Below, one piece after another: positions 19,976-30,445 of a DNA stretch of 64,000 nt (position 1 is its first letter; each line of letters opens with the position of its first letter). This DNA comes from Zasmidium citrigriseum (Eukaryota; Ascomycota; Dothideomycetes; Mycosphaerellales; Mycosphaerellaceae). Under the pieces are notes generated by a model that saw nothing but the letters and a program-made list of their open reading frames with translations, ran no database searches and was not told the origin of the DNA. The stretch lies in the NCBI GenBank assembly GCA_002786025.1, contig NHNW01000058.1, positions 186,001-250,000 on the forward strand. The letters are read 5' to 3'. The position numbers and the translations under genes are program-made.

Positions 19976-22060
19976 CTACGCTTTGGGAGCGTTCGTCTCG
20001 ATGCCAGCATACGACTTCGACTCCGGCAGCTTGTTCCATGGCGCAAAGACATTCGTCTTGCTCGGCAGTACTGCCTTCAATTCCGGAAAGTGGCGGCCAA
20101 GAACATCACTCATTGTGGTGTTCTGCACCCAATCGAATCCCTCTTTGGTATACATCTCAGGATTCCAAGCCCCGGCGATGAATCGATCGCTCTTCAGACG
20201 CCGACTAGCCATGACGATGAAGATCCTGAAAGCAGTGTCACTGAAGCCGAAGCCTTTGGGTACAGGCTCACAGTGCGATCCGACCAAGGCGTCGACTTTG
20301 TCGATGTCGCCGTGATAGACCTCGCTGAGCTTCGCGGCTAGCTCTTTGTTGCCTCCGGTCAACTCTTCAAACGTCCTGGGTACGTCCATTCGAAGCAGTC
20401 GTCGAAAGGTTGTATAGCGAGGGATGCCACGTTCTCGATCACGCAGGATGTCGACAGTGCCCATGTCTCGGAGCTGGCCATCGGGAGTGCGGAGTTGCTG
20501 CAGCATCGTGGAGTAGTTGTTGTTGGTGATGGCTCCGGAATAGTTGATGCCGAATGAATAGAAGGCGTCTCCAAAAGTAGTTCCAGCCTTGATGGGATCG
20601 AGTGATTTGGTGAATATGACATCCTCCGTTGGTACAGTGTTGATATGCTTGCCGTCTACTGCCCCAAACAGGGCGATGTTGTCTGACTGACATTAACATG
20701 CTCTTCCTGTGGCCGGTAGAGTCGGACTTGCCTGGGATCAAAGAATGCATGCGGTACACGGAGACGAACTCCTCAGTCAAAGAGTATGGAATGCTGTGAT
20801 GGTCGACACCAGAGCCTGGAATGCCGCTGATGGCCTCACTCGTCTTCGAGATTCGCCCAACAGCCTTGGTGAGCTTTTCGCCTACGATGCCCCACCAGTT
20901 GGCACTCATTCCAATCTGAAGGGCTGGGTGAGCGAGAATGGCTGGAGTCCATTCGACGGTGTGGATCTTGGCCATCAAAGCACAGTTCACAATGCGAGCC
21001 TTGTCGAAGATCTGGTCCCTGCTCGTCGTCAGCCTTGCGTTCAGTTTGTCTGCTTGGATCTATCGCTTACCCTGTCCAGTCGGGATGCCCTTCACGAATC
21101 TTGTCGCAGATAGCATTGTGCTCAAGTGCGAACAAAGTGTGCAGCATCTCAATCCCAAGCCACCAATTGTCGTTGAACCCAGTCGCTGGCGTACCATCTG
21201 GATTGCGTGGGAGATAACGAGCTTCTTTGCCAACTCTCTCCAAAACAAGCTTACCGTGTGGGTGATTGCCTCTCAAGGTCGCCGTGACCTGTTCGCTTGA
21301 GCCATAGATCTGAGATCCGTCCCACCAGTGTGTGTTGAGGTTGCGATAGCCGGGACATTGTTTGTCTGAAGGATCGAGGATGTCGTCTGGCTTCGTCTGG
21401 AACAACTTCATATGGCCTCCTGGCCCGGTGTCGCTCTGCGCAAGGGGAATATCGTAGGTCTCGCCGCCCTGCTCGAGTTAATAGTGTCTTCTGCGAAGGC
21501 TCTTCAATCTCACCTGCTCGTGGTTGAACCAGTCATGGACCTGAAACTGAATCCAGGCCGCGGCTAAAAGATTGAGTGTCGTTGCAGCCTTGAACCCCTC
21601 GGGCTTCCTCTTCATGAAGGCCTCGCTCACCACCCTAGGGCTTGGATTCCACAGCTCATCTTCGGTCGGCTTCTGACAGTACTTGCGGTTGAAGCTACGA
21701 CCAAACCGCATACCCGCACATCCCATCTTAGGCAGCTCGAGAGAGTTGTATGTGCCGTCCGAATTGCGTGTACCAATGTAGCGTTGCTCTTCAGGGGGGA
21801 TATCTCCGACTTTCCCCTGGGCGTCCGCCGACGCATATCCATCGTGGAGGTTATATTGTCGTAGCTCGATTCTCATGAAGTCCAGGTTGAAGGCCCCGAT
21901 GAGGCCAGGGAGACGATGCCATGGTATTCGAGCGTTGACATGATGGAATATGTCTGTTTCAATCGAAGGTGAGCAAGCGTCCTGGGCAAGGTTCCTGTTT
22001 TCCGATCTCACTAATGAAAAGCCTCTCAAACAGAGAAGGTTTGAAGTTTGGTGACTCCAT
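19976..22060 (-). CDS. Alpha-dioxygenase-like heme peroxidase (fatty-acid oxygenase)
   Basis: Five exons (22060-22012, 21953-21514, 21468-21071, 21018-20732, 20682-19976) join in frame to 626 residues, the usual length of alpha-dioxygenases. The start ATG sits in CCATGG. Visible landmarks are NLHDGY and MGCAGMRFGRS in exon 2, the heme-side VHDWFNHEQ at 155-163, NTHWWDGSQIYGS near 205-217, NWWLGIEMLHTLFALEHNAI near 265, and SLTEEFVSVYRMHSLIP ending at 391. In the last block Tyr384 and His387 occupy the catalytic-Tyr and proximal-His positions. Enzymes of this family add O2 at the alpha carbon of fatty acids to give 2-hydroperoxides, which decay to shortened aldehydes. The last intron (20683-20731) is GC-AG with donor GCAAGT; the others are GT-AG and 45-58 bases. 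No signal peptide is seen. The gene diverges from a peroxygenase gene. Confidence 0.9.
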
Positions 22061-22597
22061 GGCGACTGGAATACGACAACCTGAGCTTGACAGTGTAGGA
22101 ATGAGCAGTGATGAGCGACGAGCTCTTCAACAGTTCGAAAAGTGCGGCCATCGACTCTTCGGACATTCTTCACTCCAGCAGTAACAACTACATATCAGCC
22201 CCAGCTGATCTGTCATGCAGCCAAGTGATTCACCAAGAGCAAGAAATAAGCCGGTCAGCATCAATACTCGTATTGGTAGGATCTTGTGCTACATGTCAGC
22301 TCAGCCAGCCCCTTTGTGCTACCAAGAATGTGACAGCTGCACCCCAGACAGCCTTGTTGTCCCTTACCGAGCTGAGCTCTCGTGGCTGGCGGGATGATAT
22401 GCATGACCGACGCCACTCACCGGTACGTATGTACCTGTTGCATTATTTCCACATGTGATAGAGCGTCGTCTGACGAATGCTAGAACATCAGGTCTGCTGA
22501 GAGATGCCTTGACTTGGCAGCATCCGCCGAGATATCTCTCGACTAGTTTGCCAAACAGTCCATCTCAACGTATCGCTGTTCTCACTTGGATTTCGAT
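22061..22597. promoter_or_regulatory. Shared divergent promoter region of alpha-dioxygenase and peroxygenase genes
   Basis: 537 bases separate the two divergent start codons. No gene is supported inside. Near 22422-22435 there is an imperfect palindrome, GGTACGTATGTACC. No established factor site is claimed. Co-regulation is inferred from geometry alone. Confidence 0.4.
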
Positions 22598-23389
22598 ATG
22601 TATCTTGGCTTTCTCAACGTCGTCAGAGGCTACTTGGTGCCTGCTTCCGCCAAGAACGAGAATGTAGCGAACGGACATGACGAACACTACTATGCCCGGG
22701 GGGACATTCAACATAGAGGTCCTTGTCCAGCATTGAATGCTCTCGCCAACCAAGGATATCTGTGAGCATTATAATTCTGTCGAAAGCTGTTCCTAACGAT
22801 TTGCAGACCTCGTGACGGCAAGAACATCACTATCCCCCAAGTCGAAGAAGCATTGATGACCACTCTACACCAAGACAAGGCACTTGCATCGGCGATTATT
22901 CGGCCTCTTAAACAGCTTCTTCGTCCAGACGGCACGTTCGATCTGTTCGACATGCGTCGGCACAATGTTATCGAGCACGATGCATCAATGACTCGTCTCG
23001 ACGCTCGCCAAGGTGACAACTACACGTTTCAGCCCAACATGCTGCACGCCATGTTTGAAGATGCACACGGAGGACCGATTACAGTGAAGACGCTGGCAAA
23101 GTCAGACAATCGCCGGAAGAAAGAGCGAAAAGCGGATGGAGGAGTTCCTATGCCGTGGAACTTGTGGTTTACAAACATCATACAGACGGTGTCGTTTCTC
23201 AATACGGCAGATACTGATGGAGAGCTGTCGAAAGATGTTATGAAGACGTTCTACGAAGAGGAAAGGATCCCGGATGTGGTACTGGATAACCAAAGGACGA
23301 GGACTTTGGCGGGGCTCTTGGGATATGCATTCCGGTTGATATACTATGTGATGACCGATAGATGGAGATCGCCCACTACAAAGGAATGA
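22598..23389 (+). CDS. Chloroperoxidase-type heme-thiolate peroxygenase
   Basis: Two exons (22598-22761 and 22807-23389), with a 45-base intron (GTGAGC...TTGCAG, phase 2), give 248 residues, normal for the short (family I) unspecific peroxygenase/chloroperoxidase group. HRGPCPALNALANQGYLPRD carries the PCP motif with the heme-ligating Cys43. RRHNVIEHDASMTRLD holds the EHD acid-base/Mn-site motif at 111-113 with the following Ser115. These enzymes use H2O2 or organic hydroperoxides to halogenate or oxygenate organic substrates. The N terminus is a short hydrophobic stretch (LGFLNVVRGYLVPA) and the C terminus has another (LAGLLGYAFRLIYYV), so membrane association is likelier than free secretion. 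The ATG chosen is the first in the open frame; an upstream exon cannot be excluded. Confidence 0.85.
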
Positions 23390-23651
23390 GAGGTCTCACT
23401 TCATTCTCCAAATGAATCGTCGGCGGGATATAGCTGTTTATTCACGCAATCGATCCGTAGTAGGATTCGAAGCTCAAACAGTCATCCCAACCTTTTCAGA
23501 TGCGATGCAAGATTTTTCAATTGCACTCTGAACAAGACTTTCATATAAAAGGGTGTCGTGAAAAGCAAGCAACTTTGATCAATGTTGAGCGAGTGTCTCT
23601 GAGAAAAACTTTTTCTTGCTGCCATGCCCAATACTTAATCACTTTTCTCCC

Positions 23652-25034
23652 TCACAAACGACCCTCAAACATCTTCTCGAAGAAGTCATTGAGGAACATC
23701 CCGTCTGGGTCGAACTGCTTACGCAGCTCCAAATACTCCTTCAACGCCTCCTGATCACAAGCCTTGGCGTACCAAATCTGAGCAGCCTCGACGGTCTTGT
23801 TGATGTGCGGAATGCCACCATGTTGGATAGCCAGTTCGCCGAAAGCCTTGCGGAACTCCTTCCATCGAATGTCATGGGGATCGTGGTGCTCCGGATCAAC
23901 GACAACCATATCAGAGTTCCTGCTGCGAGACAGAAGCGAGCTATTGTCCTTCTTGATGAAGTAAACGATGGTTGGGAGCGTGATGAGAAAATCGCGCTCC
24001 TTTCTGAACTTCTCGAGCAGCTCTCGATACGCCAGTACCATACCCGGCCAGTTTGCTTCTGGGAAAGCCCAGTCGTGGAACTCGAAGTTGGGGTCGTCTT
24101 CTGCGTAGAGAATCGCCCTGTCGTTGGGATTGATGACAAACTCGCTTCCACGCAGGGCGTCCAGTGGACCCTTGACGAGGAAGTTACTCAAGGCTTCGGC
24201 ATGCTTTGCCGAAAGATGCAAGCCTTCGAGGGCTTGTGTGAGTGGCAAGACTAGACTAGTAAACAGAGTGATTGCTTTGCTCTCCAGTGAGTTGGTCAAC
24301 GGATGAGGTGGCTTGTCGTTCACGTCCTGAAACTTGCGATGCTGGATGAGGATCGTGTCGATGTTCTGGAAAAGCAGAGCAAAAGCCTGGTCAGAAGAAG
24401 ACCGTAGCTTCTTCATCTCGTCGTCGAAATTGCCGACAAACTTCTGAATGTTTTGCGTCTCGTATGTGAACAGCAAGGACCTGACTGGCCAGATCCGAAG
24501 AGTGACCTCGCATACGATGCCAAACAGACCAAAGTGAGATCTGATGGCTGGGAGGTACTGAGCGTTTTCCTTCTCAGATATCTCGAGCAGCTCGCCGGTG
24601 CTGGTGACGATCTTAACGCCAACGACGAAGGAAGACACTTGAGCGCCATCGGCCAAAGAAGAATCGTTGGCATGAGTGCCGCTGATGGCGCCATAGTGGA
24701 AGTTGCCCCATTCGAGAATGACAGGAGGTTGATAACCGAGTGGCTCGAGATAGGCGCAGAGCTGGTTCAAAGACACGCCAGCCTGGACCGTCACCGTGAG
24801 ATTCTCCTTGTCGATGGAACGAATGTCCTTCATATTGTCGTCGGACACAATGATGTCGTTGCCCACAAAGCAAGGCGTGACAGAGTGCATGGCCCCGACG
24901 ACTTTGACTTTTGCATTGTTGGCATTAGCCTCTCTGACGATTTCCTGGACTTCCTTGATGCTGCTTGGCTTCTTCAGTTTGTCGTCTGCTACATCGAATT
25001 TGATTTCGTCGTTCCAGTTGACAAGAGTAGGCAT
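23652..25034 (-). CDS. FAD-linked aldonolactone oxidase-like protein (D-arabinono/L-gulono-lactone oxidase family)
   Basis: The intronless frame encodes 460 residues from MPTLVNWNDE; an upstream ATG at 25112 would add 26 mildly hydrophobic residues. The N-terminal FAD-binding half has KVKVVGAMHSVTPCFVG near residue 45. Its His matches the position of the flavin-linking His in the 'GSGHSPS' motif of the family. This is followed by VQAGVSLNQLCAYLEPLGY and the SGTHANDSSLADG block. The C-terminal half ends with LRKQFDPDGMFLNDFFEKMF, matching the family's 'R...DP.g.FlN.y.' end. Such oxidases turn aldonolactones into ascorbate analogues and reduce O2 to H2O2. The usual C-terminal HWGK-type motif reads IPHINKT here, so the substrate may differ. 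The gene is convergent with the peroxygenase gene, 262 bases apart. Confidence 0.85.
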   Translation of the reverse strand: MPTLVNWNDEIKFDVADDKLKKPSSIKEVQEIVREANANNAKVKVVGAMHSVTPCFVGNDIIVSDDNMKDIRSIDKENLTVTVQAGVSLNQLCAYLEPLGYQPPVILEWGNFHYGAISGTHANDSSLADGAQVSSFVVGVKIVTSTGELLEISEKENAQYLPAIRSHFGLFGIVCEVTLRIWPVRSLLFTYETQNIQKFVGNFDDEMKKLRSSSDQAFALLFQNIDTILIQHRKFQDVNDKPPHPLTNSLESKAITLFTSLVLPLTQALEGLHLSAKHAEALSNFLVKGPLDALRGSEFVINPNDRAILYAEDDPNFEFHDWAFPEANWPGMVLAYRELLEKFRKERDFLITLPTIVYFIKKDNSSLLSRSRNSDMVVVDPEHHDPHDIRWKEFRKAFGELAIQHGGIPHINKTVEAAQIWYAKACDQEALKEYLELRKQFDPDGMFLNDFFEKMFEGRL

Positions 25035-25112
25035 ATTCGATGACGAAGGTGATTGAAGGGATTCTGCTGGACTAAGGGATTTGGCTAATCGGCTCAATGA
25101 TATGACCAGCAT

Positions 25113-26607
25113 CGACGGCTTTTATGGGAGGGCCTGTGCGATGTTCTCACGAGATGCCGCCCATCACTACTGTCGCACAGCAGCTGAGCACGAACACAAG
25201 GGCCTGTATTTCTCCGTATTACCTCATCCTTGCTGTGTACTTCCATGAGCGCCAGTCAGTCGAGGATGTCGACATGCATCTCGGAGCTGAAGCGTTCAGC
25301 TCATAAGCTCAAATGAGGACGCATTCAGCCCGTGTTCGCTACCATCCATCAGGTACCGCAACCCGATCATGATAGGACGGCGAACAGACAAGGGGTACCA
25401 GAGCGATCAGGGCGAGCATGTACAAGCCATTTGACCGCCTCTCAGCCGTCGATGTACCCCTTTTCAGGGGAGCTGATATCTTGGCAGGACGATCCTTCGT
25501 CTCGAGAGCGTCGATGTACATGGGCAGCATCGTCTCACAAGTATAACTCATGCAGAGTCTTGTCCATCACATGAAGATGACACGTTCTGGATCCTCCGTG
25601 GCTTCTCAAGCTTGCTCTTTAGCGCTGCTGTGACTGCCGTGAAGGATCGTACTTGAGACAGGTGACCGGTTCCAAAGTCTCATCCGGTGTGCGTTACTGG
25701 GCATGGTAGTTTCAACCGCTACAGCACATGCAATAGAGTGTCGAAACTGTCGGTGAGCTATCCACCGGTCCAGTCAGGTCGGATCTGCGTCCCGTGGGAT
25801 CTAAGACGTTGCCGGAATAGGACGCTACTGGAAAATTTGGCTCTTATTACCTGGACGATAGCGATCAAGAGAGCTTGTCGGTATGACTTGTACCTACTCC
25901 CAGCTAGATATTGACAGTGCACGTTACGATTCGTGGGTACGGCGTTCCTATTGCTGCAGCCAGCAGGCTATGGAGGTGCAGAGATTGTAACGAAAGAGCC
26001 GGATCGGACAGATCCAGTCCCGTCATGCTCAGCCTGGACGATAAGGTACTCCCTGAAGCAGACTCAAATTAAATGCTTCGAAACAATCCAAAAAGCAAAG
26101 GTGCCATCCGGGAACAAATTGCACTATCGCACTTATTCTCTTCCTTTACATCGAGCATTTTCCGCATAATAGGGTACGGCTATGGTATCTGCAGGAAGGA
26201 GTTGCTACAACCTTCGAGAATGACGCTTTGAAAGGGCGAGAGGAGCTTGTGTCCTCCGTCCCTCGAAGATGAAACCAAATGTTCCCTGGAACATCGATCA
26301 TTTTGGGCAAATATTGCGGATACTTGGAGCAAAAGGATGCCAGCATTTTGGCGATCTCAGAGCGTATCCCCAAAAGAGCCGCAAAAGGCCCCCCTTTTGG
26401 ATGATCATCCTTCCTTAGCTGTATCGAGACGAGCAACGTCACCCGTCGGAAGAAAAGCTCCGCGCCCTTCGATTCCTCCATGTACGCTTTGAGATACTTC
26501 TGCGAGGGGTGCCCCGGACAGGAAATCGTCCCATCAAATTACTACCAACAAAGCCAGAACTTCCGGCGGCGTAGTCTCACAACAGTGAACCTCACGACTC
26601 GCTAAAC
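25113..26607. other. Long intergenic interval
   Basis: About 1.5 kb with no supported gene. Short frames on both strands lack coding-type codons and splice partners. CA/TG dinucleotides are present at normal frequency, so this is not RIP-mutated repeat DNA. The right end is the promoter and leader of the S28 peptidase gene. Confidence 0.45.
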
Positions 26608-28447
26608 ATGACTGCTGGAATCTTTGGTATCTTTTTCAGCTTGACACTGGCTACTTCCAGTCTTGCTCGTGATCCCAAGTTCGTGAACAAGAACCTCCAA
26701 CGTCGAGACTATGGCTACCCACAACACAACTTCACGATGCCACTCGATCACTTCCCAGGCGACCCACGCTATGCTCCATCATCCAATGCAACTTTTCAGC
26801 AGTACTATTGGATAGACGACAAATCGTACGTTCCTGGCGGACCTGTGATTGTGTGGACCATCGGCGAAGACAGCTCATACGACCTAACCAACATCAACCC
26901 AGGGCTGTTCCAAGACGTTCTCAATGCTACGGGTGGACTACTACTCATATGGCCACAGCGATACTATTCTGGAGGAGACATCGTGCCGGACTATGTCTAC
27001 ACGACAGAGAACCTTAGATTCCATAGTACACAACAAGCAATCGCCGACCTTGCGTATTTTGCTCAAAGGATTTCCTTCCCGGGCCACAGGAAGACAGATT
27101 TGACGGCACCTTCGACGCCATGGATACTGATTGGAGGATCGTATGGAGGTGTCATATATGCGTTCAGTCGCATCGAATATCCGGAGCTCTTCTGGGTGAG
27201 TCGTCTGCCCAACACTAGAGCGATTTGCTCACAGATGTCGTAGGGAGCGATCCAATCCTCCGGCGTCTCCGTTGGTCTCAACGACTTTTGGGGTAAGGCT
27301 TTGTCCAACTTGTCACCCTTGCAACCACCAACCTTTACTGACATCCACAGAATACTACGACGCTCCTCGGCGTTACGGACCGAAAGACTGCATATCCATG
27401 CAACAGAAACTCATCTACATCGCGAACGAAATCCTAACGTCCAACAACGACACTCAAATTCAGCAGCTCAAGTCGGGCTTTGGCGTACAAACCTTGAGCA
27501 ACGAGAATCTACGCTTCCTAGCGACGGCTTTGACGAACCCAATGGGCAACTGGCAAGGCAGAAATTGGGTGCCAGAGAAGAATACGAACTTCGCAGGACC
27601 CGGTACATTCTGCGCTAACATAACGTCCAAAGGCCTCGTCTATCCCAGCAATGCAAGCCAGAGAAAGATAGCCCAGGAGGTCATCTCAGCCGGAGGCTTT
27701 CAGAACGAGACCAAGAGTCTCATAAATCATGTCCTCAATTGGTGAGATGCATCGTTTATACTCCAGGAGACAGTCACTAATCATCCCCTTGCACGTAAGG
27801 TTCAACTCCATTAGCATGAACTTTCTCTACTGTCCAGACGGAGATTACGATGCCTGCGCGGAATATGCCAACTCCCCCTCCCCGTTTCAATATCTTCAAT
27901 GTACCGAGAGCGGACAGTTCGCCAGCGGTTACATGCCAGGCACTCCAGGACATCCAAACGCTCTTCCGGTAGCAACGACGCTTGAAAGTGCTGAAGCAGG
28001 CATCGAGCAATGTCGAAAGACGTACAACTTCTCTTCCAGCTATACGGGCCCGAACCTGACGCTATACAATCAGTACGGTGGGATTGATATGAAGTTCGAG
28101 AGATTGGCCATCACTACCGGCGAGAAAGATGTGTATCGAGGAGTGACTCCGCTGGCCTTATTTTCACCTGGAACTACAGAGAAGGATCCAAGATTGGGCA
28201 GCAATGGCACGGTGAGTGAGCCGCAGATCGTCATTGCGAATGGTAAGTTACTATCCCAATCCGAGCTGTCTCGTATATGAGAGGGTGGGCTGATGAAGTA
28301 GGGGGTCACGAATGGGACTTTGAGGATGTGAAGAGCAGCGAGTACAGTACCACATTTCCGCCACAGGCGATTCGAAACGTGCACGCTGTAGAGATCGAGG
28401 CTATTCAGCTCTGGCTGAAAGAATGGTATGCGACGCACAAGGCTTGA
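26608..28447 (+). CDS. Secreted serine carboxypeptidase, peptidase family S28
   Basis: Five exons (26608-27195, 27244-27292, 27351-27741, 27800-28242, 28302-28447) join in frame to 538 residues, with four introns of 48-59 bases. The N terminus MTAGIFGIFFSLTLATSSLA is a signal peptide. The start of the catalytic domain has FTMPLDHFPGD and TFQQYYWIDD. The nucleophile motif GGSYGG puts Ser178 at the active site, followed across a splice by ELFWGAIQSSGVS. The tail carries the catalytic His in GGHEWDF near residue 493. S28 enzymes (prolyl or lysosomal Pro-X carboxypeptidases and dipeptidyl peptidase II in animals; acid prolyl peptidases in fungi) cut after proline and work at acid pH. Several N-glycosylation sequons fit secretion. 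One acceptor is the less common AAG (27797-27799). Confidence 0.92.
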
Positions 28448-28543
28448 TAAGACAAGCCAGACGAACCCGCTATTTATGGAAATGCATGCAAGGCCCCTGT
28501 ATTACCTGAGTCGCCCCAATAGCACACTCTCGTTTCACAACGC

Positions 28544-28957
28544 TCACCTGATGTACAATCTTCTCGTACAATAACGACATCCAGCTAACCATGATGCTGT
28601 ATTCAACAAGACGCCTCTTTTCCGACTCAAGCAACAATCTCTTTGACGGTCAGAGCCCGACTCAACCACCTTCAATCCTCTTGTGCGCCAGCGTATCATG
28701 TTGTTGGCCGGCAGCTCATCGTGTCGCTGCTCAAAGTTGCGCCCATCAGACCGCACTCTGGTTTGATGTCTTTTGGCAGTGCTGCAGTCGAAATATTGTC
28801 CGACGGAGTTGTCTTCGACGGTAACGGCTTCGTAGACTAGGGTGATATGTATAAGCCTCTGGATCTCTCCATGCATGAGCTGGACTACGAGGTGATAGGG
28901 CATGCTCTGGTCATTGCTGCGTTTGCAAATCAGCAACACCGTGTGAATGCAACACAT
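28544..28957 (-). other. Coding-like ORF or gene remnant (up to 137 aa)
   Basis: The middle of this minus-strand frame (about 28640-28850) has clearly coding-type codons and reads TVEDNSVGQYFDCSTAKRH and RHDELPANNMIRWRTRGLK. The ends look random and no start context, signal peptide or splice partners were found. It may be an exon of an unrecognised gene or what is left of one. No family is recognised. Confidence 0.3.
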
Positions 28958-29545
28958 CTTGCCATGGCCATTTTCAATGTCGGTCTCGTCAACTCAGTCC
29001 TCGGCTGTCGCTCCAATACGACGAGAACAGGCCATGTTTTTCATAGGCCTCGCCTGAAATTGCTGTGTTGTGTTTGAGGTCCTGTTCTCCTCGGCAAGGA
29101 TAAGGGGCTGTGTCATTTTTGGGAGCACACTCAGGCACATTTTGTACTGCAATTTACTCACGCGACCCGTCCGCATTCGCTTCGAAAGATTCAGCTCGAC
29201 ACTGCTCTAGCCCATTTGAGGCGTTTGCCAATGCTGCTCAATCCCCAAACGGTCGCACCATCTCCAGCCCCATAGTCTTGGCAGCGCTATGGCGGTGGCG
29301 ATGAAATTTGTACCACAAGGCTGGCCAACCACGCGAGACGTTGTACCGCTTCGGGGCTGCTAGCACGCGGGAAGGTGTGCGAAAGCGAGGTAGGCCTCAA
29401 TTTTGGATATTCTCCGACCGGTGAAGGGGATGCCTCAGGACGACGACCAGGAAGTCCGCATGTCGAATACAAAAGGCTCCGCGGGACCCACTGAGCCTTG
29501 CAGCATCCTTCCATCCTTCCACCAACAATCACGCATTCCGAAAGC

Positions 29546-30445
29546 ATGAGGTCCATCTTGGTGATTCAGGCTGTCGTATGCCTTGCCGAGGCATCACTCC
29601 CAAGCTACAATGGCGACTCGACCTTCATGGCACTGCACAACAGCTTCGGCCTTACTCGTCCAAGCCTCTTGACACGAGATCTTTCCAAGCGCCAATGTTC
29701 AGGAAGCTGCTCAGAATGTTTCGGTAGCGGCTATACCGATTGCCCTGACTCCCTCCTCTACTGCTACAAGCCTGGCGATGCCAACTACGGACTCGACAGC
29801 TGCCCTGGCGGCTCGTCTGGAGGCGACTCAGGCGACTCTTCCTCCTGCGCAAGTCAGTACGGCTCGGACTATGCGGAGTGTCCCAACGACTCATCGACCT
29901 GCTACGATACGACCTCCAGCTCTGGATCCTTGGCGTGCTACGGCGATGGAATGACGACGGACTACTGCCAAGAGGGCTCCAGTTGCACCGTGTGCTTCGG
30001 ATCTGGATTCGAAGAATGTCCAAACGACTCGACCTACTGCTACGAGCCAGGCAATGCTACATCTTGCTGTCCAGGAAACTGTGACTCCTCGGGCGGCTCT
30101 CCGGGCGGCTCATCCTCGAGCTTCGACTACTCTTCATACATCACGTCGTCATACTATGCTACCGAAACCGACATGACGACGATTCCGACGAGCTCCAGTT
30201 ACTATACACTGGACTTCACCTCCGACGCCGTCACCACCACGGCTTCACCATCTGCGTCAGGAACATCGGACAGTGAATTTCCAGCAACGACATCTGACAC
30301 AGATTCAACCGAAAGTGCAACGTCCGAGAGTCAACCAGCCGAGACTTCAGTTGAGCAACAGGGAGCGAGCGGTGCTATCAGTGTTACGGTATCAATGGCT
30401 GCCCTTGGCGGAATTGCATTTTCGTTTATGCTTGTGGCATTGTGA
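29546..30445 (+). CDS. Secreted GPI-type surface protein with three Cys-rich repeats
   Basis: The 299-residue intronless protein begins with signal peptide MRSILVIQAVVCLAEASL and has a Kex2-like site (LSKRQ) near residue 50. Directly after it come three units of about 35-45 residues that share a G-S-x-[YF]-x-[DE]-C-P-[ND]-[DS]-S...C-Y core: FGSGYTDCPDSLLYCY, YGSDYAECPNDSSTCYD and FGSGFEECPNDSTYCYEPG. They are separated by Gly/Ser linkers. A Ser/Thr-rich stalk of about 110 residues and a terminal hydrophobic segment (ISVTVSMAALGGIAFSFML) suggest GPI anchoring. An in-frame upstream ATG (29498) is rejected because it hides the signal peptide. No catalogued domain is recognised in the repeats. 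It is probably a wall or surface protein. Confidence 0.75.
   Translation: MRSILVIQAVVCLAEASLPSYNGDSTFMALHNSFGLTRPSLLTRDLSKRQCSGSCSECFGSGYTDCPDSLLYCYKPGDANYGLDSCPGGSSGGDSGDSSSCASQYGSDYAECPNDSSTCYDTTSSSGSLACYGDGMTTDYCQEGSSCTVCFGSGFEECPNDSTYCYEPGNATSCCPGNCDSSGGSPGGSSSSFDYSSYITSSYYATETDMTTIPTSSSYYTLDFTSDAVTTTASPSASGTSDSEFPATTSDTDSTESATSESQPAETSVEQQGASGAISVTVSMAALGGIAFSFMLVAL

Noticed and set aside
19482..20315. Plus-strand frame of 277 codons
   Set aside because: It overlaps the HET promoter and the last exon of the alpha-dioxygenase in antisense and has no recognisable sequence.
23616..25043. Two long plus-strand open frames (212 and 196 codons)
   Set aside because: They are mirror frames of the aldonolactone-oxidase-like gene on the other strand and show no domain.
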